A stretch of 64,000 nt of DNA from Saccharibacillus soli (GTDB taxonomy: Bacteria > Bacillota > Bacilli > Paenibacillales > Paenibacillaceae). The notes below the pieces were generated by a model. That model was not told the origin of the DNA and made no database searches. It saw only the letters and a list, made by a program, of their open reading frames with translations. The stretch lies in the NCBI GenBank assembly GCA_002189105.1, contig NIOB01000002.1:434001-498000 (forward strand), written 5' to 3'. How positions within the stretch are numbered: the first letter of the stretch is position 1; each line of letters begins with the position of its first letter. Positions 32,397 through 40,625 of the stretch are shown here, in pieces. The position numbers and the translations under genes were made by a program.

Positions 32397-34267
32397 GCGA
32401 AAAAAATAGCAGCAAAACGCAGGCTCCGCGCAGAGGTCCCGGCCCTGGCATGGGACATGGACCAGGCGGCATGATGATGCCCGGAGCCAAACCCAAGAAT
32501 TTCAAAGCAACCTTCAAGCGCCTCACCGGTTATCTGGCTCCGTTCAAGTTCCACCTGCTTGCCGTGTTGATTACGGCAATCTTGAGCACGGTGTTTAACA
32601 TTCTGGGTCCCAAGATCATGTCCAAGGCCGTGACCAAATTGAGCGAAGGCGTCTTCGCCAAGATGCAGGGGATTCCGGGCGCAGCGGTTGACTTTGAGTA
32701 CATCTGGCAGATCGTGATGATTCTGGCTGGCTTGTATGTGGCGAGTGCCCTGTTCGGCTATCTTCAGCAGTATATTATGGCAGGTGTCGCGCAGCGGACT
32801 TCCTACGGCCTGCGCAAAGAGGTCAAGGAAAAGCTCGACCGTCTGCCGCTGAAATACTACGACAACCATCCCTATGGCGATGTCCTGAGCCGTGTCACCA
32901 ACGATATGGATAACATCAGCAATACGCTCCAGCAGAGCTTGACGCAGATCATCACCTCGCTGGTGACGATCGTTGGGGTTATTGTCATGATGCTCACCAT
33001 CAGTCCGATTATGACCTTGATTACCGTATTGACGATTCCGGTCAGTCTTGTGGTCGTGATCGTGATCGCCAAACGTTCCCAGAAGTATTTTGCCGGACAA
33101 CAGCGTGCGCTGGGCGATCTGAATGGCCACGTCGAAGAAATGTACAACGGTCAGCGGGTTATCAAAGCCTACGGCCGGGAAGATGCTTCCCAGCAGCAGT
33201 TTGAGAAGCACAATGTGGAACTGTATGAATCGGGCTGGAAAGCGCAGTTCGTGTCCGGTCTGATTATGCCGCTCATGTCGTTTATCGGGAACATCGGTTA
33301 TGTACTGATCTGCGTGGTCGGCGGCATCTTTGCGACCAACGGTCGCATCAAGATCGGGGACATTCTGGCCTTCATTCAATACGCCAGACAGTTCACACAG
33401 CCCATCACACAGACGGCTAATATTGCCAATATCATTCAATCGACCATCGCTTCCGCAGAACGCGTATTCGAGGTGCTGGATGAAGAAGAACAATCGCCGG
33501 ATCGCAAGCTGGAACAGAAGCTGACCGGCAGAGGCGAAGTACAGTTTGAGCATGTGAGCTTCGGCTATTCGGAAGAAAAACCACTGATTAAGGATATGAA
33601 CATTGAAGTTCTTCCCGGTCAGACCGTAGCGATTGTGGGTCCGACAGGTGCCGGGAAGACCACGTTGATTAACCTGCTCATGCGCTTCTATGAAGTGAGC
33701 GGCGGGGCGATCAAGATCGACGGAATCGATACGCGAAATCTGGATCGGGATCGTCTGCGTTCGCTGTTTGGCATGGTGCTCCAGGATACCTGGCTGTTCG
33801 GCGGTACGATTCGTGAGAATATTGCGTATGGACGCGAAGGGGCGACGGAAGAAGAAATTGTGCGGGCAGCCGAAGCGGCGCGCGCCGACCACTTCATTCG
33901 CACGCTGCCTGATGGTTACGATACGGTGCTGAATGAAGAGGCGTCCAATATCTCGCAGGGTCAGAAGCAGCTGCTGACAATCGCACGCGCGGTGCTGGCT
34001 GATCCACGCATCCTGATTCTCGACGAAGCGACAAGCAGCGTCGATACACGCACCGAGATCTTCATCCAGCAGGCCATGGGCGAGCTGATGAAAGGACGGA
34101 CCAGCTTCGTGATTGCGCACCGCCTGTCCACGATCAAAGGGGCTGATCTGATTCTGGTCATGAACCACGGCGAAGTCATCGAACAGGGGACTCATGAACA
34201 ACTATTGGCCTCTGGTGGATTCTACGCCGATCTGTACAACAGCCAGTTTTCTGAAGAAGCGGTTTAA
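32393..34267 (+). CDS. Heterodimeric ABC multidrug exporter, catalytic subunit
   Basis: A 624-aa exporter half with a Gly/Pro/Met-rich N-terminal tail (~12-32), a six-helix membrane domain with an extra ~30-residue insertion after TM1, and an NBD with Walker A 416-423 ('GPTGAGKT'), D544-E545 ('LILDEATSS') and H576 ('IAHRLST'). Its signature loop is changed to ISQGQ (520-524), reciprocal to the intact LSGGQ of its partner. Catalytic Glu and His here plus LSGGQ there make the one consensus ATP site. The operon ends at the 34346 terminator. Confidence 0.92.
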   Translation: MSEKNSSKTQAPRRGPGPGMGHGPGGMMMPGAKPKNFKATFKRLTGYLAPFKFHLLAVLITAILSTVFNILGPKIMSKAVTKLSEGVFAKMQGIPGAAVDFEYIWQIVMILAGLYVASALFGYLQQYIMAGVAQRTSYGLRKEVKEKLDRLPLKYYDNHPYGDVLSRVTNDMDNISNTLQQSLTQIITSLVTIVGVIVMMLTISPIMTLITVLTIPVSLVVVIVIAKRSQKYFAGQQRALGDLNGHVEEMYNGQRVIKAYGREDASQQQFEKHNVELYESGWKAQFVSGLIMPLMSFIGNIGYVLICVVGGIFATNGRIKIGDILAFIQYARQFTQPITQTANIANIIQSTIASAERVFEVLDEEEQSPDRKLEQKLTGRGEVQFEHVSFGYSEEKPLIKDMNIEVLPGQTVAIVGPTGAGKTTLINLLMRFYEVSGGAIKIDGIDTRNLDRDRLRSLFGMVLQDTWLFGGTIRENIAYGREGATEEEIVRAAEAARADHFIRTLPDGYDTVLNEEASNISQGQKQLLTIARAVLADPRILILDEATSSVDTRTEIFIQQAMGELMKGRTSFVIAHRLSTIKGADLILVMNHGEVIEQGTHEQLLASGGFYADLYNSQFSEEAV

Positions 34268-34345
34268 GCTGATTTCATCCGCGTACAGGAGACACTCTCC
34301 ATTTTTGGCGGATCACAGCAAGCCCAGAATATTTCGCAGTATCCG

Positions 34346-34373
34346 GAACCGGCGAATCTCGCCGGTTCTTTTT
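34346..34373 (+). terminator. Terminator of the marR-ABC operon
   Basis: GAACCGGCGA (34346-34355) and TCGCCGGTTC (34359-34368) form a perfect 10-bp stem with a 3-nt loop and a T-run. Confidence 0.88.
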
Positions 34374-34447
34374 GGTCTGTGGAAGGAAATGTTGCATTTT
34401 TTTGCTTCAATAGCTGTCGTCCTAATGGATTTCGTTCGTTTATTCGA

Positions 34448-34483
34448 TATAATTAGGGAAAGGTTTTACTTGCTTCAAGCAAG
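34448..34483 (+). promoter_or_regulatory. -10 box and leader palindrome upstream of the GGDEF-EAL gene
   Basis: TATAAT (34448-34453) has no clear -35 partner. The perfect palindrome CTTGCTT-C-AAGCAAG (34469-34483) follows about 15 bp later and could be an operator at the start of the transcript. Confidence 0.4.
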
Positions 34484-34537
34484 ATCAATTGAGACAAACT
34501 TCAGACTAATATCATAACGCAAAGTGGGTACCGATTT

Positions 34538-36598
34538 ATGATCTCTCTCCTCGACACAGGTTTAACGGAGAACTGGAACGGCATATGGGTCGTTTTATCG
34601 CTATCGGTCGCGGTGCTCTCCTCTTATTTGAGTTTTATTCTAGTTGGGAAAAAAGGACAAACGAGGCGGGGACAACCACGAGTCTATCGGATTGCTGCCG
34701 GATTGCTGCTGGGTACAGGAACTTGGCTGGTTCATGTGATGAGCCTCTATTCGTATCACCGCCGGATCTCGCTGCACTACGATCCGCTGATTGCGGCTTC
34801 GGCATTTGTCATCGTCAGTTTGTCTGCATACATAATGTTTCGCCTGTTCGTTAAACAGCAGCCCGTCACCAGTCGGCTCGCGGGTGCAGTGTATGGTTTT
34901 GGGGTAACCGTGATGTCGGCGCTGGGCGTTCTTTCCCTGCGTCCCGGCATCGTCGTGGGAGTGAACCCGATTATCGGATTCTTTTCGATTGCGATTATTT
35001 TCATTTCGGCTTATTTTGCGCTTTATGTGCTGGGTAACTTTCGTCAATCCGCTGGTTTTGCCTTGTCTCAGCCCGTCGCGGCCTTGATTCTTGGCGCCGG
35101 CATCTTCACCGCACAGCATATCGTGCTGGGCGCCCTGCGCGTGGATGGCATGCGTTCCCTTGCCGCCGTGCTCGGCTATACCGGGCTGCCCGCTTCTTAT
35201 TTCGTAACGGGAGCGTCCGTGCTGGTGACTTTGATCCTGGCAGTGACCTGGACGTTTATGGTATTTGAGCGGCGGATGCTCAAGCAGATTGCTTTTCTCG
35301 ATCCCCTAACCGGCTTGAGAAATCGGTATGCCCTGGCTGAAGAATCCGATCGCCGGATGTTGGAAGACCGTCTGGGTTCGATGGTGCTCATCAATCTGGA
35401 TCGCTTCAAGATCATCAACGATACACTTGGACGAGATCTGGGCGATCAGCTGTTAGCTCATGCCGCGCACCGGATTCGCACTCAGATTCAGGAACGTGAG
35501 GCATTGTTCCGCATGGACGGCGATGAATTTCTGTTGGTAGGGTTGGAAAAAGACCCCGAGCTGCTGCTGCATCGGGTCAATGGGATGCTGCATGAGATCG
35601 GCCGCCCTTATATGATCGAAGGTAATGAATTGTACGTGACTGCCAGCGCAGGGATCAGTTTGTACCCGGCACACGGGCAGGATCGTTCCTCTCTGCTCAA
35701 GGCGGCGGATGCAGCATTATATCAGGCGAAGTCTTCAGGCAAGGATAAAACCGTCTTTTTCAATGCGGGAATCGGGGGACAGTTAACCCGCAAGATGGAG
35801 CTGGAGAAAGACCTGCGTCTTGCGCTGGAACACGGTCAGTTCTTCATCGTCTATCAGCCCAAATGGGACGCCAGGCTGGGTCGTGAAGTGGGATTTGAAG
35901 CGCTGCTTCGTTGGCGTCATCCGGAGAAAGGAGTCGTCTCGCCGGGTGAGTTCATCCCCATTGCCGAGGAGACCGGACTTATTGTGCCCATGACTCGCTG
36001 GATGCTTGGCGAAGTCTGCCGTCAGAGTAAGCGATGGCAGGACGAGGGCAAGTTTCGGGTATGTATCTCCGTCAACATGTCTTACCGCGTGTTTGAGAGT
36101 ATGACATTGTTCCAGATGGTTGATGAAGCGCTGCGCTCAAGCGGGCTGCCGGGTTCCATGCTGGAATTGGAGATTACCGAATCGATTGCGATGAAAAATA
36201 TGGCGATCACCCTCTCCCAGCTCCAGCAGGTGCGCGATCTGAATGTGCGAGTCTCGATGGATGACTTTGGAACCGGTCATTCGTCGCTGGGAAGGCTCGA
36301 TGAGATTCCCGTCGATACGCTCAAGATCGATCAGTCCTTCGTCAAAAACAGCGATCTGCAATCCAAGCAGGCGCTGATCGTAGGGATTATCGGCATCGCC
36401 CGTCTGCTTGACCTGGAGGTCGTAGCGGAAGGGGTAGAGACCGAGGAACAGGCGGAGTTCCTGCTGTCGCGCGGCTGTATCCTGATGCAGGGCTATTATT
36501 ACGGGCGTCCCATGCTGCCGGAAGATGTGGAAGCCGGCACCTGGCGAATCAACGCCCCTTCTATCGGAACAGGAACGGCAGCCCGACACGCCGACTAA
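34538..36598 (+). CDS. Membrane GGDEF-EAL protein with degenerate MHYT-like sensor
   Basis: A 686-aa protein. Residues ~15-243 hold about seven transmembrane helices with histidines at helix ends (H66 in 'VHVMSLY', H194 in 'AQHIVLG') reminiscent of MHYT gas/copper sensors, but without intact MHYT motifs. The GGDEF domain (~252-408) has DGDEF at 327-331, first Gly replaced. The EAL domain (~425-675) keeps E454-A-L, 'ISVNMS', 'LEITES', 'DDFGTGHSSL', 'LKIDQSFVK', 'EGVETEEQ' and 'QGYYYGRPM', so it should be a working c-di-GMP phosphodiesterase. Cyclase activity is uncertain. The ribosome binding site (AAGTGG) is weak. Confidence 0.88.
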   Translation: MISLLDTGLTENWNGIWVVLSLSVAVLSSYLSFILVGKKGQTRRGQPRVYRIAAGLLLGTGTWLVHVMSLYSYHRRISLHYDPLIAASAFVIVSLSAYIMFRLFVKQQPVTSRLAGAVYGFGVTVMSALGVLSLRPGIVVGVNPIIGFFSIAIIFISAYFALYVLGNFRQSAGFALSQPVAALILGAGIFTAQHIVLGALRVDGMRSLAAVLGYTGLPASYFVTGASVLVTLILAVTWTFMVFERRMLKQIAFLDPLTGLRNRYALAEESDRRMLEDRLGSMVLINLDRFKIINDTLGRDLGDQLLAHAAHRIRTQIQEREALFRMDGDEFLLVGLEKDPELLLHRVNGMLHEIGRPYMIEGNELYVTASAGISLYPAHGQDRSSLLKAADAALYQAKSSGKDKTVFFNAGIGGQLTRKMELEKDLRLALEHGQFFIVYQPKWDARLGREVGFEALLRWRHPEKGVVSPGEFIPIAEETGLIVPMTRWMLGEVCRQSKRWQDEGKFRVCISVNMSYRVFESMTLFQMVDEALRSSGLPGSMLELEITESIAMKNMAITLSQLQQVRDLNVRVSMDDFGTGHSSLGRLDEIPVDTLKIDQSFVKNSDLQSKQALIVGIIGIARLLDLEVVAEGVETEEQAEFLLSRGCILMQGYYYGRPMLPEDVEAGTWRINAPSIGTGTAARHAD

Positions 36599-36618
36599 GT
36601 GGAATTTACGAACAGATA

Positions 36619-36684
36619 CAGGTTTTCGCTCGACGGGAACGCACCGCCATCAGGTGTGTCCAGTCGAGTGAGAACCTGTTTTTT
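36619..36684 (+). terminator. Terminator of the GGDEF-EAL gene
   Basis: CAGGTTTTCGCTCGAC (36619-36634) pairs with GTCGAGTGAGAACCTG (36663-36678), with two G-T wobbles, followed by TTTTTT. Confidence 0.85.
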
Positions 36685-36867
36685 GATTGAAGGCAAGCTT
36701 GGAGAGCCGGGGATGGTTTTGTCTGGGGTTCTGCTGTCTTTTGCAGCTGGCTGGGGTAATGATGAGAGACGGTAGGCGAAGGCCTTCGATGAAGGCCTGA
36801 TCCGGACGAACAGACAGACCCAGGGATGACAACGTCGGGTTTTATGACTATACGAACGGAGGATGGA

Positions 36868-37881
36868 ATGATGCGCTGGAACAAAGCGATGCTGGTCTAT
36901 AACAGCAAGGCCGGCAAGGAAAAGGCGGGGCAGCTCGGCGAAGTGATCGAAGCACTCGCCGCAGAGGTGGGGGAATGGACGCTGATCCAGACGACGGAAC
37001 CAGGAGAAGGGGAGCGGCTCTGCAAAGAGCGCAGCGAAGATTATGATCTGGTACTGGTCCTGGGTGGAGACGGTACGGTACACGAGTGTATCAATGGAGT
37101 GGCCGCCGCCAAACATGCTCCTGAGGTGGCGGTACTTCCGGGCGGCACCTGCAATGACTTTGCACGCACCCTACATCTGCCGCTTCAGGTGGGACGCGCG
37201 GCGGAGGAAGTGCTGGCCGGTCGGGTCAAAGAGACGGATGTGGGACAGGTGAATGGACGGGTGTTTACGAACTTTGTAGGCATTGGACTGATTACCGATA
37301 CTTCGGAGAATATTGATTCCGATCAAAAGGAACGAATGGGGAAGGTCAGTTACTTCCTCAGTACGCTGCGTACCCTGCGTCAGGCGGAGCCGTTTGCCTT
37401 CCGTCTTGCTCATGATGGGGGAACCATAGACAGTGAGGCCGTGATGATTCTGGTGGCTAACGGACGTTCACTGGGTACAGCCAAGCTGCCTTTTGCCGGG
37501 GAAGGCGTAGACGATGGCCTGCTGGACGTACTGATTGTACGTGAAGCCGGACTGTCGCTTGCCTGGCAGGTCATTAACGGCGGTGATCTGACCGATTATC
37601 GCACGGGTGGCGGGGTGATTGAATATCTTCAGACCCAGTCGCTGCGAGTCGAGACAGACGAACCCAAGCGCATCGACAGCGATGGCGAGGTATATCTGGA
37701 GACTCCGGCTGAGATCTCGGTGCTGCCTGCCAAGCTGCGCTTCTTCTATGGGCCTGAGCCAGCTGCCGGTGGACTGCTCAGTGGACTCGCCAGCGGCGGA
37801 CGAACCCGTTCGGACGAGCAGGAGGAGCTGACTTCTTCCGGTGCGGATTCATCCACATCCAACAATCGTCAGGGAGATTAA
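36868..37881 (+). CDS. Diacylglycerol/lipid kinase family protein
   Basis: A 337-aa DAGK-catalytic-domain protein: 'LVLGGDGTVHECINGV' holds the ATP-binding GGDGT (66-70), 'GGTCNDFARTL' is the conserved GTxNDFA loop, and the C-terminal beta-sandwich ends with 'IDSDGEVY' (D-G-E). The family (DgkB, YegS, BmrU) phosphorylates diacylglycerol or related lipids at the membrane. GGAGG lies 5-8 nt before ATG 36868/36871; the ATG at 36826 has no binding site. The last ~35 residues are a Ser/Thr-rich extension. The next gene is an MMPL exporter with its own promoter. Confidence 0.88.
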   Translation: MMRWNKAMLVYNSKAGKEKAGQLGEVIEALAAEVGEWTLIQTTEPGEGERLCKERSEDYDLVLVLGGDGTVHECINGVAAAKHAPEVAVLPGGTCNDFARTLHLPLQVGRAAEEVLAGRVKETDVGQVNGRVFTNFVGIGLITDTSENIDSDQKERMGKVSYFLSTLRTLRQAEPFAFRLAHDGGTIDSEAVMILVANGRSLGTAKLPFAGEGVDDGLLDVLIVREAGLSLAWQVINGGDLTDYRTGGGVIEYLQTQSLRVETDEPKRIDSDGEVYLETPAEISVLPAKLRFFYGPEPAAGGLLSGLASGGRTRSDEQEELTSSGADSSTSNNRQGD

Positions 37882-37979
37882 GTCGTGAGTGTCTTATTGG
37901 TTCTTGGGAGAACAGGGGCGCCGACAGAAGCGTGGATTGGACTTTGCCCCCCTGATTCATAGTTCCTCAGGCCTTCAAG

Positions 37980-38018
37980 CAGGCGGAAGTTTATTCGCAG
38001 ACTTTCGCCTGAAGCTTT
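37980..38018 (+). terminator. Terminator of the lipid kinase gene
   Basis: CAGGCGGAAGT (37980-37990) pairs with ACTTTCGCCTG (38001-38011), one G-T wobble, followed by AAGCTTTTG. Confidence 0.6.
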
Positions 38019-38033
38019 TGACCAAAAATACTC

Positions 38034-38086
38034 TTGACCATGAATGACCCATGAGTCATAATATCCTCAATGACTCGCTGGTCATT
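38034..38086 (+). promoter_or_regulatory. Promoter and two ATGAC-N6-GTCAT operators of the MMPL gene
   Basis: TTGACC (38034-38039), 17 bp, CATAAT (38057-38062) form the promoter. ATGAC-N6-GTCAT occurs twice: 38044-38059, overlapping spacer and -10, and 38070-38085 (extended to AATGAC/GTCATT at 38069-38086). Centres are 26 bp apart. TetR-type repressors bind such dyads, but no regulator gene lies nearby. Confidence 0.65.
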
Positions 38087-38149
38087 GGGAGAGAAATCGA
38101 ATGATGGGGAACTGGTAAACGACCGATGTGCCCAAGAATTACGGGAGAT

Positions 38150-38166
38150 CGTCTATGCCATAGACG
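38150..38166. repeat. Palindrome CGTCTATG-C-CATAGACG in the MMPL leader
   Basis: A perfect 8+1+8 bp inverted repeat 53 bp before the MMPL start, downstream of the promoter and unlike the ATGAC dyads. It could be a second operator or an RNA hairpin. Confidence 0.5.
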
Positions 38167-38218
38167 TAGGGGAACGTGAGACATCAAGGCATGCCAAGGC
38201 TGCCGACAGGAGGATAAC

Positions 38219-40468
38219 ATGAACGAGAGAAAAGGAATCTACGGCGCATTGTCCGGCCGGGTGGGAAGATGGGTGGTGCTGGCGGTATGGATTGCAGTGG
38301 CCGTGCTGCTGAACATGCTCTGGCCTGGAATTAACGAACGGGAAACTAACAATGCCACCGATCTGAGCGACCAATACCCGTCGGTTCAGGCAGCGCAGGT
38401 GGCCGAGCGGGAGTTCCCGAGTGATGGAGGACAGGCGGCTCTGCTGGTGTGGAATCGAAGCGGAGGTCTAAGTGAGGATGACCTTAAAGCCATAGCCCAA
38501 TTGACCGAATCTCTGGAAAGCGAGCCGCTTCCGGAGCAGAAGGGCGTTCTGCCGCTGCATAAGCTGCCGGCTCCTGCCCGGCAGAGTCTGCTGTCCGAAG
38601 ATGGGAGCACCCTTGTGCTGCCGGTTACCTTCGCAGAAGGCGTTGGTACAGACGGCCTCAAGGAAGATGTGAAGCTGCTCAAGCAGCGCATCGGTTCCGT
38701 GGTGGGCAATGATCCTTTTGCTGTCCAAACGGGGACGGCTGACCTGTCTGCACGCGTAACCGGGCCGGTAGGCATTGCGATTGACGCCGGAGCGCTGTTC
38801 CAGAACGCCGATGTCTCGCTGCTGATCGCTACCGTGGTACTGGTACTGGTGATTCTGCTGCTGATCTATCGCTCACCGATTCTGGCGCTCATTCCGATTG
38901 CAGCCGTTGGCTTTGCTTATATGGTCATCAGTCCGGTATTGGGAACCATGGCTGATCGGGGATGGATCACTGCTGATGCGCAGGGCATTTCCATCATGAC
39001 GGTGCTGCTGTTCGGGGCAGGCACCGACTACTGTCTGTTCCTGATTACAAGATTCAGACAATGCCTGACCGAGACGGCGGACAAGAAGGCGGCGCTTCGC
39101 GCAGCGCTTTCGGATTCCTCGGGAGCCATCGCCATGAGCGGTCTGACGGTCGTGCTGTCGCTCTTTACGCTGCTGCTTGCGCAGTATGGCGCGTATCATC
39201 GCTTTGCCGTACCATTTGGCGTAGCGATTCTGATTATGGGTATCGCCAGCTTGACCCTCGTGCCTGCCCTGCTGGGCATTATCGGCCGGGCTTCATTCTT
39301 CCCCTTCGTACCGCGTACACCGGAGATGGAAGAGGAACGTGCCCGACGGAAGAACAAGCCAGTTAAGCCGCACAAGAAGAAAAAAGACAGTGTCATTGGC
39401 CGTGTCGTCACGGAACGTCCCTGGACCGTGGTGATCGCTTCGCTGATCGTGCTGGGCGGACTCGCTGCCGCTTCCTCGCAGATTCGCTTTACGTATGATC
39501 TGCTGTCCTCCTTCCCGTCCGATATGGAATCGGTCGAAGGATTCGATGCGATTGCCAGCGGCTTTACCCCTGGTGAGCTGGCGCCGGTTCAGGTGATGGT
39601 GGACACGGAAGGCCGGGAGAATGATCTGGCGGATCGTCTGGCGAAGCTGCCTTTTGTGGCAAACGTGACCGAGCCGGAAAAAGGCGCCCAGAATGAAAAT
39701 ATTACGCTTTACAGCATAAAGCTGAATGTGAACCCTTATTCCAATGAAGCGATGGACGATATTGCCGAACTTCGCCGCACGGCTGAAGCGTCATTGACTG
39801 ATGCGGGGGCATCGTCATCCGGCGATCAGGTCTGGATCGGCGGACAGACGGCAACGCAGACTGATACTCGCGCCGCAACCAATCGGGATACGGATCTCGT
39901 CATTCCGGTTGTGATTGGGCTGATTGCCATCTTGCTGCTGGCTTATCTGCGCTCCGTCGTGGCTACCGTCTATCTGATCGCTACCGTCGTCCTGTCGTAT
40001 TTTTCCGCGCTGGGTCTGGGCTGGCTCATTCTGCATCACGTTATGGGTCAGGATGCCATTCAGGGGGCGATTCCGCTGTATGCGTTTGTGTTCCTGGTGG
40101 CACTGGGCGAGGATTATAACATCTTCATGATCTCCAGCATCTGGAGCAAGAGTCGTCGTCTTCCGCTCAAGCAGGCGATCCGTGAAGGGGTGGGCGAGAC
40201 CGGAACGGTCATCACGTCGGCAGGGGTTATTCTGGCCGGAACCTTCGCTGTCCTGGCGACACTGCCGATTCAGGTGCTGGTACAGTTCGGCGTGGTAACG
40301 GCACTGGGCGTGCTGCTCGATACGTTTATCGTACGTCCTTTCCTGGTGCCCTCGATCACGCGTTTGTTGGGGAGAGCAGCGTTCTGGCCGGGGCGTGCGC
40401 CTCAGCCGGATGCACAGGAGAATACGCCTCAAGATCCGCCTGGCAGCGAAGCTCCCGCCTTGCGTTAA
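38219..40468 (+). CDS. MMPL/RND-superfamily lipid or drug exporter
   Basis: A 749-aa membrane protein with two repeated halves: TM1, large extracellular loop (~35-180), TM2-6, a cytoplasmic basic loop ('KPVKPHKKKKDS'), TM7, a second loop (~425-560), TM8-12. 'GAGTDYCLFLITRF' in TM4 and 'LGEDYNIFMISSI' in TM10 are the MMPL D-Y proton-relay motifs. The length matches B. subtilis YdfJ. The family moves lipids, siderophores or drugs driven by the proton gradient. AGGAGG precedes the ATG by 6 nt. Proximity to the lipid kinase hints at membrane lipids; the substrate is unknown. Confidence 0.9.
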   Translation: MNERKGIYGALSGRVGRWVVLAVWIAVAVLLNMLWPGINERETNNATDLSDQYPSVQAAQVAEREFPSDGGQAALLVWNRSGGLSEDDLKAIAQLTESLESEPLPEQKGVLPLHKLPAPARQSLLSEDGSTLVLPVTFAEGVGTDGLKEDVKLLKQRIGSVVGNDPFAVQTGTADLSARVTGPVGIAIDAGALFQNADVSLLIATVVLVLVILLLIYRSPILALIPIAAVGFAYMVISPVLGTMADRGWITADAQGISIMTVLLFGAGTDYCLFLITRFRQCLTETADKKAALRAALSDSSGAIAMSGLTVVLSLFTLLLAQYGAYHRFAVPFGVAILIMGIASLTLVPALLGIIGRASFFPFVPRTPEMEEERARRKNKPVKPHKKKKDSVIGRVVTERPWTVVIASLIVLGGLAAASSQIRFTYDLLSSFPSDMESVEGFDAIASGFTPGELAPVQVMVDTEGRENDLADRLAKLPFVANVTEPEKGAQNENITLYSIKLNVNPYSNEAMDDIAELRRTAEASLTDAGASSSGDQVWIGGQTATQTDTRAATNRDTDLVIPVVIGLIAILLLAYLRSVVATVYLIATVVLSYFSALGLGWLILHHVMGQDAIQGAIPLYAFVFLVALGEDYNIFMISSIWSKSRRLPLKQAIREGVGETGTVITSAGVILAGTFAVLATLPIQVLVQFGVVTALGVLLDTFIVRPFLVPSITRLLGRAAFWPGRAPQPDAQENTPQDPPGSEAPALR

Positions 40469-40489
40469 TGCTTGTTTTTTGAAAGTACC

Positions 40490-40613
40490 TTTACTGTATG
40501 AGCGGAACGGGGCATAATGAATAATGTTGTGACGGGTATGTAACATATAAATGCAACGGTAAAGCAAGTGTGTAAAAGTTGAGCAAGATGTGGTTTAACT
40601 GACGGGTATGTAA
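40490..40613 (+). promoter_or_regulatory. Promoter and 14-bp direct repeats upstream of the nucleoside hydrolase gene
   Basis: TTTACT (40490-40495), 17 bp, CATAAT (40513-40518) is a plausible promoter. TGACGGGTATGTAA occurs at 40530-40543 and again at 40600-40613, exactly identical and 70 bp (about seven helical turns) apart. The second copy runs into the ribosome binding site. Confidence 0.5.
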
Positions 40614-40625
40614 GGAGTGGAACGT

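Noticed and set aside
32294-34201. 635-codon minus-strand frame opposite the ABC exporter genes
   Set aside because: Antisense shadow of two well-defined NBD-containing genes; His/Gln-rich composition typical of antisense translation.
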